DNA from: Thalassobellus citreus
Lineage (GTDB): Bacteria > Bacteroidota > Bacteroidia > Flavobacteriales > Flavobacteriaceae
DNA: 64,000 bases
Reading direction: 5' to 3'
Assembly: GCF_044385915.1 (NCBI RefSeq)
Contig: NZ_JBISCC010000127.1
Span: 124,001-188,000 of the forward strand
Part shown: one piece after another, positions 8,925 through 18,675 of the stretch
How the letters are laid out: each line of letters opens with the position of its first letter
Position numbering within the stretch: the stretch's first letter is position 1
The notes under the pieces: model-generated
The model's database searches: none
Seen by the model: the letters and a program-made list of their open reading frames with translations, nothing else
Told to the model about the DNA's origin: nothing
Translations under genes and position numbers: made by a program

Positions 8925-11156
8925 TTGAACTTTAAAACCATCATATTAACCCTGTTCATAATCGTTTCTCTTTCAGCGAAAGCGCAAAATGAAACACAAG
9001 AGAATACCCAAAAAGTTGGTTTAGTATTAAGTGGTGGTGGTGCAAAAGGATTGGCGCATATTGGTGTGTTAAAGGTTATTGATAGTTTAGGTGTAAAGAT
9101 TGATTATATAGCAGGTACAAGTATGGGAGCTGTTTTAGGCGCGTTGTATGCTTCTGGCTATTCTGGAAAAGAACTCGATTCTATTTTTAAAGAAGTAGAT
9201 TTTGATAAAATTATGAATGATGATTTGCCAAGAGCTTCAAAAGCATTTCATGAACGCGATAATTCTGAAAAATATGCATTAACACTGCCGTTCGATCATT
9301 TTAAAGTTAAGTTGCCTTCGGCACTTTCAAGAGGTCAAAACACTTATAGTTTACTTTCTAGATTGTTATTGCCTGTTAACGATATTGATAGTTTTAATGC
9401 GTTGCCTATTCCATTTTTCTGTATAGCAACCAATGTAGAAACAGGTAAGCAAGTGTTGTTAGATAAAGGCGATTTAACGCAATCTATTTTGGCAAGTAGC
9501 GCCCTTCCTTCGTTGTTTCAACCTGTTAATATTAATGGTGAGGTGTTAATAGATGGTGGTGTAATAAATAATTATCCTATTGATGAGTTACGAGCAAAAG
9601 GAATGGATATTATTATTGGAGTAGATGTGCAAGATGGGTTGTTAAATAGAGACGAGTTAACATCGGCGCCAGATGTTTTAATTCAAATAAATAACTTTAG
9701 AACCATAAAGGCTATGGAGACTAAAGCAAAACAAACCGATATTTATATAAAACCAGATATTAAAGACTACACCGTAGTATCTTTTGATGAAGGTTCTAAA
9801 ATTATTGAAAAAGGAAAGGAAGCTGCTATTTTAAAATATGAAACATTAAAACCTTTTTTTAAGACTAAGGAAAAAGAACATGTAATGATGAAAGCTAAAG
9901 ATAGCCTCTCTATAAATTCTTTTTTATTTGAAGGATTAAAAAACTATACGAGGGCTTATGTTTTAGGAAAATTAAAATTAAAACCTAACGAAAAAATAAG
10001 TTATAACGATTTTGCAAAAGGTATTGAAAATCTTGTAGCAACTAATAATTTTGATTCATTTCAATATAACTTAATTAAAAATAAGGATAATGAAAGTTAT
10101 CATTTAATAGCAAAATTAAAAGAAACAAAAAACACAACGTTTTTAAAATTAGGAATACATTTTGACGATTTATATAAAAGTGCAGCCTTAATTAATGTAA
10201 CCCAGAAACGTTTGTTATTTGATAATGATGTAGCATCTTTAGACTTTATTTTAGGAGATCATGTTAGATATAATTTTGAGTATTTAATAGATAAAGGTTT
10301 TTATTGGAGTGTGGGTTTAAGGTCTAGATATAACACATTTAATAAGAATATAAGCGCTCAATTATTTCTAGAAGATTCTGAAATTATTACAACTGGATTA
10401 AATAAAATTGATGCAAATATACAAGATCAAACCAATCAGTTTTATTTGCAAACATTGTTTAGAAAAGATTTTGCATTAAGTTTGGGACTAGAACATAAAC
10501 GGTTGGAGGTGAAATCGGAAACGCTTTCAGTAACCAATCCTAATGATGATTTTATATTTGAAAAAACAAGTTATTTAAGTGTTTTTGGGAATTTAAAATT
10601 AGATACTTACGATAATAAGTATTTCCCTAAAAGTGGTGTGTATTTTAATGGCGATGTGCATAACTATTATTATGCTTCTAGCTTTAACAAAGATTTTGAC
10701 AATTTTGCAATTGTAAAAGCAGATTTAGCATATGCCTTTAGTTTGTCTGATAAGTTAGCCTTTAATATAGGAAGCAGTGGCGGTTTTAAATTTGGAGAAA
10801 AATCGACTAAATCATTAGATTTTGCTCTAGGAGGTTATGGTAATAACTTAATAAATAATTTTATTCCATTTTTAGGGTATGATTTTATTTCTTTAACAGG
10901 AGATAGTTATGTTAAAGCATCTTTTAGTGCAGATTATGAGGTTTATAAAAAACATCATTTAACTTTAGAAGGAAATTGGGCAAATATAGAAGATGATCTT
11001 TTTGAGACAGGGGAGTGGTTTACGCTTCCAGATTATCGAGGTTATAGCTTAGGCTATGCTATGGAAACTTTAGTTGGCCCTGTTCAAGTAAAATATAGTT
11101 ACTCGCCAGAACAAAAGCAAAGTGTTTGGTTCTTTAATATAGGTTTTTGGTTTTAA
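8925..11156 (+). CDS. Patatin-like phospholipase fused to outer-membrane beta-barrel
   Basis: 743 residues with a signal peptide (1-20, ending SAKA). The patatin domain (about 30-310) has the oxyanion loop SGGGAKG (36-42), the nucleophile Ser67 in GTSMG and the catalytic Asp210 in DGG. It is followed by a POTRA-like segment (about 330-400) and a C-terminal barrel of the BamA/Omp85 type (FLKLGIHFDDLYKSA onwards, ending in aromatic FFNIGFWF). This is the PlpD/type Vd-like layout, in which the barrel anchors or exports the lipase. The start is TTG: no ATG gives a signal peptide, and the residues after the TTG form a normal one. Confidence 0.9.
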   Translation: MNFKTIILTLFIIVSLSAKAQNETQENTQKVGLVLSGGGAKGLAHIGVLKVIDSLGVKIDYIAGTSMGAVLGALYASGYSGKELDSIFKEVDFDKIMNDDLPRASKAFHERDNSEKYALTLPFDHFKVKLPSALSRGQNTYSLLSRLLLPVNDIDSFNALPIPFFCIATNVETGKQVLLDKGDLTQSILASSALPSLFQPVNINGEVLIDGGVINNYPIDELRAKGMDIIIGVDVQDGLLNRDELTSAPDVLIQINNFRTIKAMETKAKQTDIYIKPDIKDYTVVSFDEGSKIIEKGKEAAILKYETLKPFFKTKEKEHVMMKAKDSLSINSFLFEGLKNYTRAYVLGKLKLKPNEKISYNDFAKGIENLVATNNFDSFQYNLIKNKDNESYHLIAKLKETKNTTFLKLGIHFDDLYKSAALINVTQKRLLFDNDVASLDFILGDHVRYNFEYLIDKGFYWSVGLRSRYNTFNKNISAQLFLEDSEIITTGLNKIDANIQDQTNQFYLQTLFRKDFALSLGLEHKRLEVKSETLSVTNPNDDFIFEKTSYLSVFGNLKLDTYDNKYFPKSGVYFNGDVHNYYYASSFNKDFDNFAIVKADLAYAFSLSDKLAFNIGSSGGFKFGEKSTKSLDFALGGYGNNLINNFIPFLGYDFISLTGDSYVKASFSADYEVYKKHHLTLEGNWANIEDDLFETGEWFTLPDYRGYSLGYAMETLVGPVQVKYSYSPEQKQSVWFFNIGFWF

Positions 11157-11264
11157 ATGTTGTTCAGTATTGGTCTCAATTCTATCAAAATTAAAATGGA
11201 GGGTTTTTGTAACAAATTAACGTTAAGAACTTCTTATATAAACATGATGTCTTAAGAATTTTTA

Positions 11265-11272
11265 TATTTTTG
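11265..11272 (+). promoter_or_regulatory. Candidate -7 element in the gap before the DUF3108 gene
   Basis: TATTTTTG matches TAnnTTTG and would give a leader of about 70 bases before the ATG at 11349. No convincing TTG box lies at the right distance. The rest of the 192-base gap (11157-11348) is AT-rich and holds nothing else I recognise. Confidence 0.3.
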
Positions 11273-11348
11273 GAATAGTAATTGTAATTTCTAACTTAAA
11301 AACAATAAATGTAAATTTAAGAAGTTACATGTCAACGACCCATAACAA

Positions 11349-12131
11349 ATGAAGAATATACTACTTATAATAATAGCTGTTTTTACCATGCAAATGTCTT
11401 TTTCGCAGCAAGAATCTGCGTATGGAGATGGCGAATGGTTTAAATTTAAAATGAGCTATAGTGGCTGGATGAAAGCAGGAAATGCGACACTTACCGTTAA
11501 AGATTCTAAACTTGGAGATAAAGATGTATATCATGTAGTGGGTAAAGGCTGGACTACAGGTATGATAAAATGGTTTTTTAAAGTAAAAGATAGGTATGAG
11601 AGCTATTTTGATAAAAAAACCAATATGCCATATAAGTTTGTTAGAAATATTGATGAAGGAGGCCATACTAAAGATTTAGAAATAGATTTCGATCAAGAAA
11701 AAAATAAAGCTTACGTTAATGATAAGAAGCATAATAAAAAATCGGTGATAGATACAAAACCTAATATTCAAGATATGGTATCTACATTTTATTATTTGCG
11801 TAATAACTTAGATACGAGTAATTTGAAAGTAGGGGATGAAGTTCGTGTCGATATGTTTTTTGATGAAGAAAATTACGGGTTTAAGCTTAAATATTTAGGA
11901 GAAGAAACTATTGATACAGAATTTGGAGAAATAGAGTCTTTAAAATTTAGACCGTATGTTATGGCAGGTCGTGTTTTTAAAGAAGAAGAAAGTTTGACAC
12001 TTTGGGTTTCAAAAGACAAAAATAAATTACCTTTACGAATCAAGGCCGATTTAGCTGTCGGTTCTTTAAGAGCCGATTTAGAAGCTTTTAAAGGGTTAAA
12101 ACATCCGTTCAAAATAGTTGTCAATAATTAA
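11349..12131 (+). CDS. DUF3108 domain-containing exported protein
   Basis: 260 residues with signal peptide 1-19 (QMSFSQ). The body fits the DUF3108 family: GEWFKFKMSYSGWMKAGNAT near the start, DRYESYFD, and VSTFYYLRNN around residue 145, followed by a beta-rich C-terminus with LTLWVSKDKNKLPLRI. Proteins of this family are periplasmic beta-rich proteins with a LolA/LolB-like or lipid-binding look; function is unproven. Only 6 bases separate it from the tryptophan dioxygenase gene, so they share a transcript. Confidence 0.85.
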   Translation: MKNILLIIIAVFTMQMSFSQQESAYGDGEWFKFKMSYSGWMKAGNATLTVKDSKLGDKDVYHVVGKGWTTGMIKWFFKVKDRYESYFDKKTNMPYKFVRNIDEGGHTKDLEIDFDQEKNKAYVNDKKHNKKSVIDTKPNIQDMVSTFYYLRNNLDTSNLKVGDEVRVDMFFDEENYGFKLKYLGEETIDTEFGEIESLKFRPYVMAGRVFKEEESLTLWVSKDKNKLPLRIKADLAVGSLRADLEAFKGLKHPFKIVVNN

Positions 12132-12137
12132 GGAATT

Positions 12138-13055
12138 TTGAAATCTAAAATAGAAAACCAACTTAAAGAAAAATACGAAGCCATAGGTCAAGATTCTGAA
12201 GCTTATCTTGAAGGTTTATTAAATAGTAAGCCTATAAACTATTGGGATTATATTCAAACAGATGCGTTGTTAAATCTTCAAGTACAACGTACCGTTTTTA
12301 AAGATGAAATGGTTTTCATCATGTATCATCAAATAAATGAACTTTTATTTAAAATGATACTTTGGGAAATAGATCAGGTAGCAAAAACCAATGAGGTTGA
12401 TGCAGACCTTTTTACTTCCAAATTAATGCGCATTAGTCGTTATTTCGATATGCTTACATCGTCTTTTAGTATTATGAAAGATGGTATGGATATAGACGAT
12501 TATAATAAGTTTAGAACTACACTAACACCTGCAAGCGGATTTCAAAGTGCACAATATAGAAAAATTGAATTTGCATCTACAGAACTTGTAAACCTCATTG
12601 ATAAACGCTTTAGAGGTACTTTTGATAGAAACTCATCTTATGAAAATGCGTTTGAATATTTATATTGGCAAGCTGCGGGGAAAGATTATGTAACAGGCAA
12701 TAAAAGTTACACATTAACAGTTTTTGAAGAAAGATATAAAGACGAATTTATTAGATTTGCTAAATTTTATCAAACAAATAATTTGTTTTCTAAATTTAAA
12801 GCGCTCCCAAAAGAAGCAAGAGAAAACAAAGACTTGGTTGATGCTATGCGTCATTACGATTATACCGTTAATATAAAATGGGTAATGGCACATTACAATA
12901 CAGCAAATCATTATTTAAATATTGGCGGAAAAACAGCCGAAGCAACAGGAGGAAGTGAATGGGTAAAATACATGCATCCAAAATATCAAAAGAGAATATT
13001 TTTTCCAGAATTATGGACAGAGCAAGAAATAGAAAATTGGGGAACAGATATTTAG
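12138..13055 (+). CDS. kynA: Tryptophan 2,3-dioxygenase
   Basis: Haem enzyme that opens the indole ring of L-tryptophan to N-formylkynurenine, the first step of the kynurenine pathway. 305 residues. Substrate-pocket residues match the Xanthomonas enzyme with a constant offset of 9: Phe60, distal His64 (FIMYHQINELLFK), Tyr122 and Arg126 (YNKFR). The C-terminal ATGGSEW matches the GTGGS substrate-carboxylate loop and His252 is the likely haem ligand. The start is TTG, with AAGGAA just upstream; the first ATG would remove the catalytic region. Other kynurenine genes are not in the window. Confidence 0.9.
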   Translation: MKSKIENQLKEKYEAIGQDSEAYLEGLLNSKPINYWDYIQTDALLNLQVQRTVFKDEMVFIMYHQINELLFKMILWEIDQVAKTNEVDADLFTSKLMRISRYFDMLTSSFSIMKDGMDIDDYNKFRTTLTPASGFQSAQYRKIEFASTELVNLIDKRFRGTFDRNSSYENAFEYLYWQAAGKDYVTGNKSYTLTVFEERYKDEFIRFAKFYQTNNLFSKFKALPKEARENKDLVDAMRHYDYTVNIKWVMAHYNTANHYLNIGGKTAEATGGSEWVKYMHPKYQKRIFFPELWTEQEIENWGTDI

Positions 13056-14335
13056 TATTACCACTATTAGCATTATTATTTATTAGCTGTAAAGACGATT
13101 CAAAATCTAATTTAGTTGAAGAAGACTTAGCGGTTATTGAAAAGCCTAAAGAATTATTCGAGTTTGGTTTTAAATTAAGCGATTATGTGGTTAAAAGAGA
13201 TACCATAAAAAGTGGAGATAGTTTTGGACAAATTTTAGAAAGGAATTCCGTTGGTTATCCTAAGATATTTCATATTGCTGAAACAGCAAAAGATACTTTT
13301 GATATAGTAAGAGGGTTACAAGTTGGTAAGCCTTATACGCTTTTATGTGCTAAAGATTCTTTAGAAACAGCAAAATGTTTTGTTTATCAGCCTAATAAAG
13401 AAGATTATGTGGTTATTAATTTTCAAGATTCTATTCGTGCTTATAAAAGAACGAAGCCTATTAAATATGTCGAAAAAGTAGTTACAGGTGTTATTAATAG
13501 TAGTATCTCAGAAACTTTAGATGAACAAGGCGTAAGTGCTGTATTAACAAATAAACTAGCAGACGAAATATATGCATGGACTATTGATTTTAGAAGGCTT
13601 CAAAAAGGAGATCGTTTTAAAGTTATTTATACAGATAAGTATATAGATGATACGATATATACTGGTGTTCATGATGTAAAAGCAGCTTATTTTGAGCATA
13701 ATAAAGAGCCTTTTTATGCCTTTCAATTTATGACAGATTCTGTTAAAGGTATTGTAGATTATTTTGATGAAAAAGCAAAAAATCAGCGTCGTGCTTTTTT
13801 AAAAGCACCAGTTAAGTTTAGTCGAATTTCTTCAAGATATAACCTTAAGCGTAGAATTGCTGTTTATGGCTATAAGGTACGTCCGCATAAAGGAACCGAT
13901 TTTGCAGCACCAATTGGCACGCCTATTATGGCTACAGCTAATGGTACGGTTAGTAAATCTAGTTATACTGGAGGAAATGGTAATTATGTAAAAATAAGAC
14001 ACAACGCTACTTACGAAACGCAATATTTGCACATGAAAAAGCGTAAAGTAAAAGTTGGGCAGTTTGTAAAACAAGGCGATGTTATTGGTTGGGTAGGTAT
14101 GACAGGTAATACAGGAGGTCCACACGTATGCTATCGTTTTTGGAAAAATGGTAGGCAGGTCGATCCATTTAAACAAAAATTACCAGAAGCAAAACCAATT
14201 TCAGACTCATTAAAGAAAAAGTATTTAGATTTTATAGATCCAATAAAATCCCAACTAGATAATACACTCTTTTTACCTAGTATTGAAGAAGAGCAACAAC
14301 AGATACAGACAATCGTTAAACAAGCAAACTCATAA
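13013..14335 (+). CDS. M23 family metallopeptidase, lipoprotein (LytM-like)
   Basis: Cell-envelope peptidase of the LytM/M23 family, expected to cut peptidoglycan cross-bridges or act as an amidase activator. A lipobox (LLFISC) marks it as a lipoprotein. The M23 domain spans about residues 270-395: HKGTD gives His292 and Asp296, and YLHMKK supplies the next His. The final HxH motif reads His371-Val-Cys373, so the usual third zinc ligand is cysteine. The ATG at 13013 overlaps the dioxygenase gene by 43 bases; a TTG at 13037 overlaps by 19 and gives a shorter, very regular lipoprotein signal peptide (MGNRYLVLP...), so it may be the real start. pgi begins one base after the stop. Confidence 0.85.
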   Translation: MDRARNRKLGNRYLVLPLLALLFISCKDDSKSNLVEEDLAVIEKPKELFEFGFKLSDYVVKRDTIKSGDSFGQILERNSVGYPKIFHIAETAKDTFDIVRGLQVGKPYTLLCAKDSLETAKCFVYQPNKEDYVVINFQDSIRAYKRTKPIKYVEKVVTGVINSSISETLDEQGVSAVLTNKLADEIYAWTIDFRRLQKGDRFKVIYTDKYIDDTIYTGVHDVKAAYFEHNKEPFYAFQFMTDSVKGIVDYFDEKAKNQRRAFLKAPVKFSRISSRYNLKRRIAVYGYKVRPHKGTDFAAPIGTPIMATANGTVSKSSYTGGNGNYVKIRHNATYETQYLHMKKRKVKVGQFVKQGDVIGWVGMTGNTGGPHVCYRFWKNGRQVDPFKQKLPEAKPISDSLKKKYLDFIDPIKSQLDNTLFLPSIEEEQQQIQTIVKQANS

Positions 14336-14336
14336 A

Positions 14337-15956
14337 ATGGCATTACCAAACATAAACCCAACGACAACAGAAGCCTGGAAAAAACTTCAAGAGCATTTTA
14401 ATTCAATTAACGATGTTCATATGAAAGATTTGTTTACTCAAGATAAAGAGCGAGCAAATAACTTCACAATTAAGTGGGAAGATTTTTATGTAGATTTTTC
14501 GAAAAACAGAATTACAGAAGAAACATTTAAGCTTTTACTAGAATTAGCCGATGCCGTTAAATTAAATGAAGCTATTAAAAGTCAGTTTTCTGGTGAAATA
14601 ATAAATGAAACAGAAGGAAGAGCAGTCTTGCATACCGCATTACGTGCGCCTAAAAATTCAGATTTTACTGTTGATGGTGTTAATGTTATGCCAGAGATTT
14701 ATAAAGTAAAGCAGAAAATAGAAGCATTTACTAATGAGGTTGTTAATGGTGAAAGAAAAGGCTTTACAGGAAAAGCATTTACCGATGTTGTTAATATTGG
14801 TATTGGAGGATCTGATTTAGGGCCAGCAATGGTTGTAGATTCACTTCAGTATTATAAAAATCACTTAACAACACATTTTGTTAGTAATGTAGATGGCGAC
14901 CATGTTAATGAAGTCATTAAAAAATTAGATCCAGAAACAACACTTTTTGTAGTGGTTTCAAAAACATTTACTACACAAGAAACGCTTTCTAATGCGAATA
15001 CATTAAAAGACTGGTTTTTACAATCGGCTTCAGAAGAAGCTATTGCAAAGCATTTTGTAGCCGTATCAACTAATATAGCAAATGTGAAAGCTTTTGGAGT
15101 AGATGAAAATAATATTTTCCCAATGTGGGATTGGGTTGGTGGTCGTTTTTCACTTTGGAGTGCCGTAGGCTTAAGTATTAGTTTAGCTGTAGGTTATAAT
15201 CATTTTGATAGCTTATTAAAAGGAGCTAATAAAATGGATGAGCATTTTAAAAATGAAGATTTTAAAACTAATATACCTGTTGTTTTAGCTTTAATAAGTG
15301 TTTGGTATAATAACTTTTTTGGAGCAGAAAGTGAAGCTATTATTCCTTATTCTCAATATTTAAGTCAATTTGCAACCTACTTGCAACAAGGTATTATGGA
15401 GAGTAATGGTAAAAGTGTCGATAGAAATGGTAATCCTATAGATTATCAAACAGGAACCATTATTTGGGGAGAACCAGGAACCAATTCGCAACATGCCTTT
15501 TTTCAATTAATTCATCAAGGAACTAAATTAATTCCTGCCGATTTTATTGGTTTTGCTAATTCGTTGCACGGAAACAAAGATCATCAAGATAAATTAATGT
15601 CTAATTTCTTTGCGCAAACTGAAGCATTGTTAAATGGTAAGTCTAAAGAAGAGGTTGTTGCAGAAGGAGCTAGTAAAGATTTAACATCTTTTAAAGTATT
15701 TCAAGGAAATAAACCAACAAATACCATATTTATTAACAAGTTATCACCAGAAAGTTTAGGGGAATTAATTGCTATGTATGAGCATAAAATTTTCGTACAA
15801 GGTATTATTTGGAATATCTTTAGTTATGACCAATTTGGAGTAGAATTAGGGAAGCAATTAGCTAATAAAATTTTACATGAATTTAACAATACTGCGGATA
15901 GCGAACATGATTCGTCAACTCATAATTTATTGAATTATTATAAGCGTTTTAATTAA
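14337..15956 (+). CDS. pgi: Glucose-6-phosphate isomerase
   Basis: Interconverts glucose 6-phosphate and fructose 6-phosphate in glycolysis and gluconeogenesis. 539 residues from the ATG at 14337 (MALPNINPTTT). Phosphate and substrate loops are clear: NIGIGGSDLGPAM, VVSKTFTTQET, FSLWSAVGLSI, and the signature GEPGTNSQHAFFQLIHQG. The length is typical of the large bacterial form. A longer frame upstream would overlap the M23 gene by 53 bases and adds a non-conserved extension. It is the last gene of the run and is followed by a strong terminator. Confidence 0.97.
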   Translation: MALPNINPTTTEAWKKLQEHFNSINDVHMKDLFTQDKERANNFTIKWEDFYVDFSKNRITEETFKLLLELADAVKLNEAIKSQFSGEIINETEGRAVLHTALRAPKNSDFTVDGVNVMPEIYKVKQKIEAFTNEVVNGERKGFTGKAFTDVVNIGIGGSDLGPAMVVDSLQYYKNHLTTHFVSNVDGDHVNEVIKKLDPETTLFVVVSKTFTTQETLSNANTLKDWFLQSASEEAIAKHFVAVSTNIANVKAFGVDENNIFPMWDWVGGRFSLWSAVGLSISLAVGYNHFDSLLKGANKMDEHFKNEDFKTNIPVVLALISVWYNNFFGAESEAIIPYSQYLSQFATYLQQGIMESNGKSVDRNGNPIDYQTGTIIWGEPGTNSQHAFFQLIHQGTKLIPADFIGFANSLHGNKDHQDKLMSNFFAQTEALLNGKSKEEVVAEGASKDLTSFKVFQGNKPTNTIFINKLSPESLGELIAMYEHKIFVQGIIWNIFSYDQFGVELGKQLANKILHEFNNTADSEHDSSTHNLLNYYKRFN

Positions 15957-15987
15957 AACGCAAAATTATTCTCATTAAAAACCAAAA

Positions 15988-16027
15988 AAAGGTAATAGTA
16001 TTAAAAATACTATTACCTTTTTTTTAT
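15988..16027 (+). terminator. Strong terminator after pgi
   Basis: Perfect 15-base arms at 15988-16002 and 16006-16020 with an AAA loop, flanked by runs of A and T; would work in both directions. Confidence 0.92.
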
Positions 16028-16081
16028 TAACAATTGTTAATTTTCTTAACAATTGGGTAATGTATATTCTTCAATTCTGCG

Positions 16082-16089
16082 TATTTTTG
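16082..16089 (+). promoter_or_regulatory. Candidate -7 element of the first TonB receptor gene
   Basis: TATTTTTG matches TAnnTTTG, leaving a leader of about 20 bases to the ATG at 16116. The nearest TTG (16053-16055) is 26 bases upstream, longer than the usual spacing. Confidence 0.35.
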
Positions 16090-16115
16090 CCTTGACTAAT
16101 TTCAAATAATTAATT

Positions 16116-18665
16116 ATGAAAAAAACTACGCATTTTTTAATGTTAGCTGTAGGAATCTTGTTTTCTACGGTAATTATGGCTCAAAGTACTATATCTGGTA
16201 CTATTTTAGAAGCAGGTACAACCATGTCTTTGCCTGGAGCAAATGTTGTTGAGAAAGGAACAACCAATGGTGTTGTTACAGATTTTGATGGTAATTTTTC
16301 TTTAACCACACAATCTAGCTCAGGAGAAATTGTAATTACCTATGTAGGTTATACATCTAAAACTATTTCTTTTTCAGGAGATAAAGCTATGGGTAATATT
16401 GAACTTGAATCTAGCCAAGTTGGTTTAGAAGAAATTCAAATTATTGCATCTGTGGCTGTAGATCGAAAAACTCCAGTTGCAGTTTCTACTATTAAAGCAG
16501 CAGACATCTCTTTAAAGTTAAGTACACAAGAATTTCCTGAAATATTAAAAGCAACTCCAGGTGTTTATGCAACTAGAGCTGGTGGAGGTTATGGTGACGG
16601 TAGAGTTTCTTTGAGAGGTTTTAGTTCTGAAAATGTAGCTGTAATGATTAACGGAGTTCCTGTTAATGATATGGAAAACGGACGTGTTTATTGGTCTAAC
16701 TGGGCAGGATTAGGAGATGTTACTTCTTCAATGCAAGTACAAAGAGGTTTGGGTGCTTCAAAAGTAGCAGTACCTTCTATAGGTGGTACAATAAATATTT
16801 TAACCAAAAGTACTGATGCAGAAGAAGGTGGTAACTTTTTTACTGGGATTGCAAATGATGGCTACTTAAAATATGGAATGACATATTCTACTGGATTATC
16901 AGATAAAGGTTTTGCAGCTACGGTTAGTGCTTCAAAAATTTTCGGAGATGGATATATAGATGGGGGTGAATTTTCAGGTTACAATTACTTTATAAGTTTA
17001 GCACAGCAAATAAATGAAAGTCACAGATTAACATTTACTGCATTTGGAGCACAACAAACTCATGGTCAACGTTTCAATCGTTCTACAATTTCTGAATTGT
17101 TAGATACAGATTCTGGACCACAAAAGGCTAATAAAGATTGGGGTTATAAAAATGGAGAGGTGTATCATCAATCTTATAATTTTTATCATAAACCTCAAAT
17201 TTCATTAAATCATTTATGGAATATTAATGATAGTTCAGTTTTATCAACAGCTTTATATGCGTCATTTGGTTCTGGAGGTGGACGTCGAGATGAAGGTTCT
17301 AAAATTGGTTCTGATGATTATAGAACAGGAAGTTCAGGATTACAACCTATAGATTTTGATAGAATTGTAGCGGAAAATATTGCAAATGGCGCTGCTGGTT
17401 CTACAGATATAATTTCTGCTTCAAGAAACTCACATGAATGGTATGGTATATTATCTACTTATAAAAACAGAATTAATGATAAGTTAACTATTTCAGGAGG
17501 TTTAGATGCGCGTTCTTATATTGGACATCACTGGTATGAAGTAGAAGATTTATTAGGTGGACAATTTTTCTTAGATAATGAGAGTGATACTTTTGCTTTT
17601 GGTAAGCCTTTAAGAGTTGGAGATCGTTATAATAAAGATTATGATGGTATTGTTTTAAGATCAGGTATTTTTGGTCAGGCAGAGTATCAAGTTAATGAGT
17701 CTTTAAATTTATTTATGGCTGCAGATATTTCTAATACCAATTATAAAAAAGAGGAATTTATGAACTCTGATATTCCTCTTAATGATAGGAAATCAGACGA
17801 TGTTAACTTTTTTGGATTTGGAGTTAAAGGTGGTGGTAACTATAACCTAGATATTAATAATAATGTATTTGTTAATGTTGGGTATTTTTCTAAAGCACCA
17901 TTTTTAGACGGTGTTGCGTTTCAGGATGATGATTTATTAGATGTTAATGAAGAGGCTGAAAACGAAAAAGTATTTAGTGTAGAATTAGGTTATGGATATA
18001 GAAGTGAAAAATTTTCTGCCAATGTTAATCTTTATCGTACTAGTTGGTTAGATAAAGGGATAAATGGATCTTTACCAGGCGCAAATCCTGGAGATGAAAG
18101 GGTTTTATATAACTTACTTGGTATGGATGCTTTGCACCAAGGAGTAGAAATTGATTTTAGATATAAATTTTCAGATAAATTATCTTTTACAGGGATGGCT
18201 TCTTTAGGAGATTGGCAATGGAAAAGCAATGTGTCTGCTATAGTAAGAACTCAGGATGGCACACCTGTAGGAGAAGTTGATGTATTTGCAAAAGATTTAA
18301 AAGTTGGTGACGCTGCACAAACCACGTTTGCTTTAGGAGCAAATTATAAATTTGCTAAAAAATCAAATCTTTATGTAGATTATAACTATGCAGGAGATAT
18401 GTTTGCTTCTTATCAAGTTACAAATAGAGGTACAGAAGGTCTTCCAGATACATGGGAGGTTCCTGAATATGGCTTATTTGATGCAGGTATAAGCCATGTA
18501 TTTAATATAGGTTCATTTGAAGCTGTATTAAATGGTAAAATTAATAATGTGTTTAATACAGAATATGTGTCAGATGCAAATGATGTAGATGGAACTGCAG
18601 GAACTGCTTTAGTGTATTTTGGAGCAGGTAGAACCTATAGTGTAGGATTAAAAGTAAATTTTTAA
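16116..18665 (+). CDS. TonB-dependent receptor with carboxypeptidase-regulatory-like N-terminal domain
   Basis: Outer-membrane active transporter of 849 residues. Signal peptide 1-22 (TVIMAQ); CarboxypepD-reg-like beta-sandwich about 24-105 (GTILEAGTTMSLPGANVVEKG, read as SLPGANV and GTTNGVVTDFDGNFSL); plug domain about 115-230 with FPEILKATPGVY, SLRGFSSENV and QRGLGASKVA; then a 22-strand barrel ending VGLKVNF. It is not a SusC/SusD pair: its partner, 10 bases downstream, is an unrelated lipoprotein. Substrate unknown. Nearby nucleases and the similarly organised second pair suggest nucleic-acid products; that is inference. Confidence 0.9.
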   Translation: MKKTTHFLMLAVGILFSTVIMAQSTISGTILEAGTTMSLPGANVVEKGTTNGVVTDFDGNFSLTTQSSSGEIVITYVGYTSKTISFSGDKAMGNIELESSQVGLEEIQIIASVAVDRKTPVAVSTIKAADISLKLSTQEFPEILKATPGVYATRAGGGYGDGRVSLRGFSSENVAVMINGVPVNDMENGRVYWSNWAGLGDVTSSMQVQRGLGASKVAVPSIGGTINILTKSTDAEEGGNFFTGIANDGYLKYGMTYSTGLSDKGFAATVSASKIFGDGYIDGGEFSGYNYFISLAQQINESHRLTFTAFGAQQTHGQRFNRSTISELLDTDSGPQKANKDWGYKNGEVYHQSYNFYHKPQISLNHLWNINDSSVLSTALYASFGSGGGRRDEGSKIGSDDYRTGSSGLQPIDFDRIVAENIANGAAGSTDIISASRNSHEWYGILSTYKNRINDKLTISGGLDARSYIGHHWYEVEDLLGGQFFLDNESDTFAFGKPLRVGDRYNKDYDGIVLRSGIFGQAEYQVNESLNLFMAADISNTNYKKEEFMNSDIPLNDRKSDDVNFFGFGVKGGGNYNLDINNNVFVNVGYFSKAPFLDGVAFQDDDLLDVNEEAENEKVFSVELGYGYRSEKFSANVNLYRTSWLDKGINGSLPGANPGDERVLYNLLGMDALHQGVEIDFRYKFSDKLSFTGMASLGDWQWKSNVSAIVRTQDGTPVGEVDVFAKDLKVGDAAQTTFALGANYKFAKKSNLYVDYNYAGDMFASYQVTNRGTEGLPDTWEVPEYGLFDAGISHVFNIGSFEAVLNGKINNVFNTEYVSDANDVDGTAGTALVYFGAGRTYSVGLKVNF

Positions 18666-18675
18666 AAAAAGAGCA

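Noticed and set aside
12959..13012. Longer N-terminus for the M23 peptidase
   Set aside because: It would overlap the dioxygenase gene by 97 bases and bury the lipoprotein signal peptide behind an unrelated basic extension.
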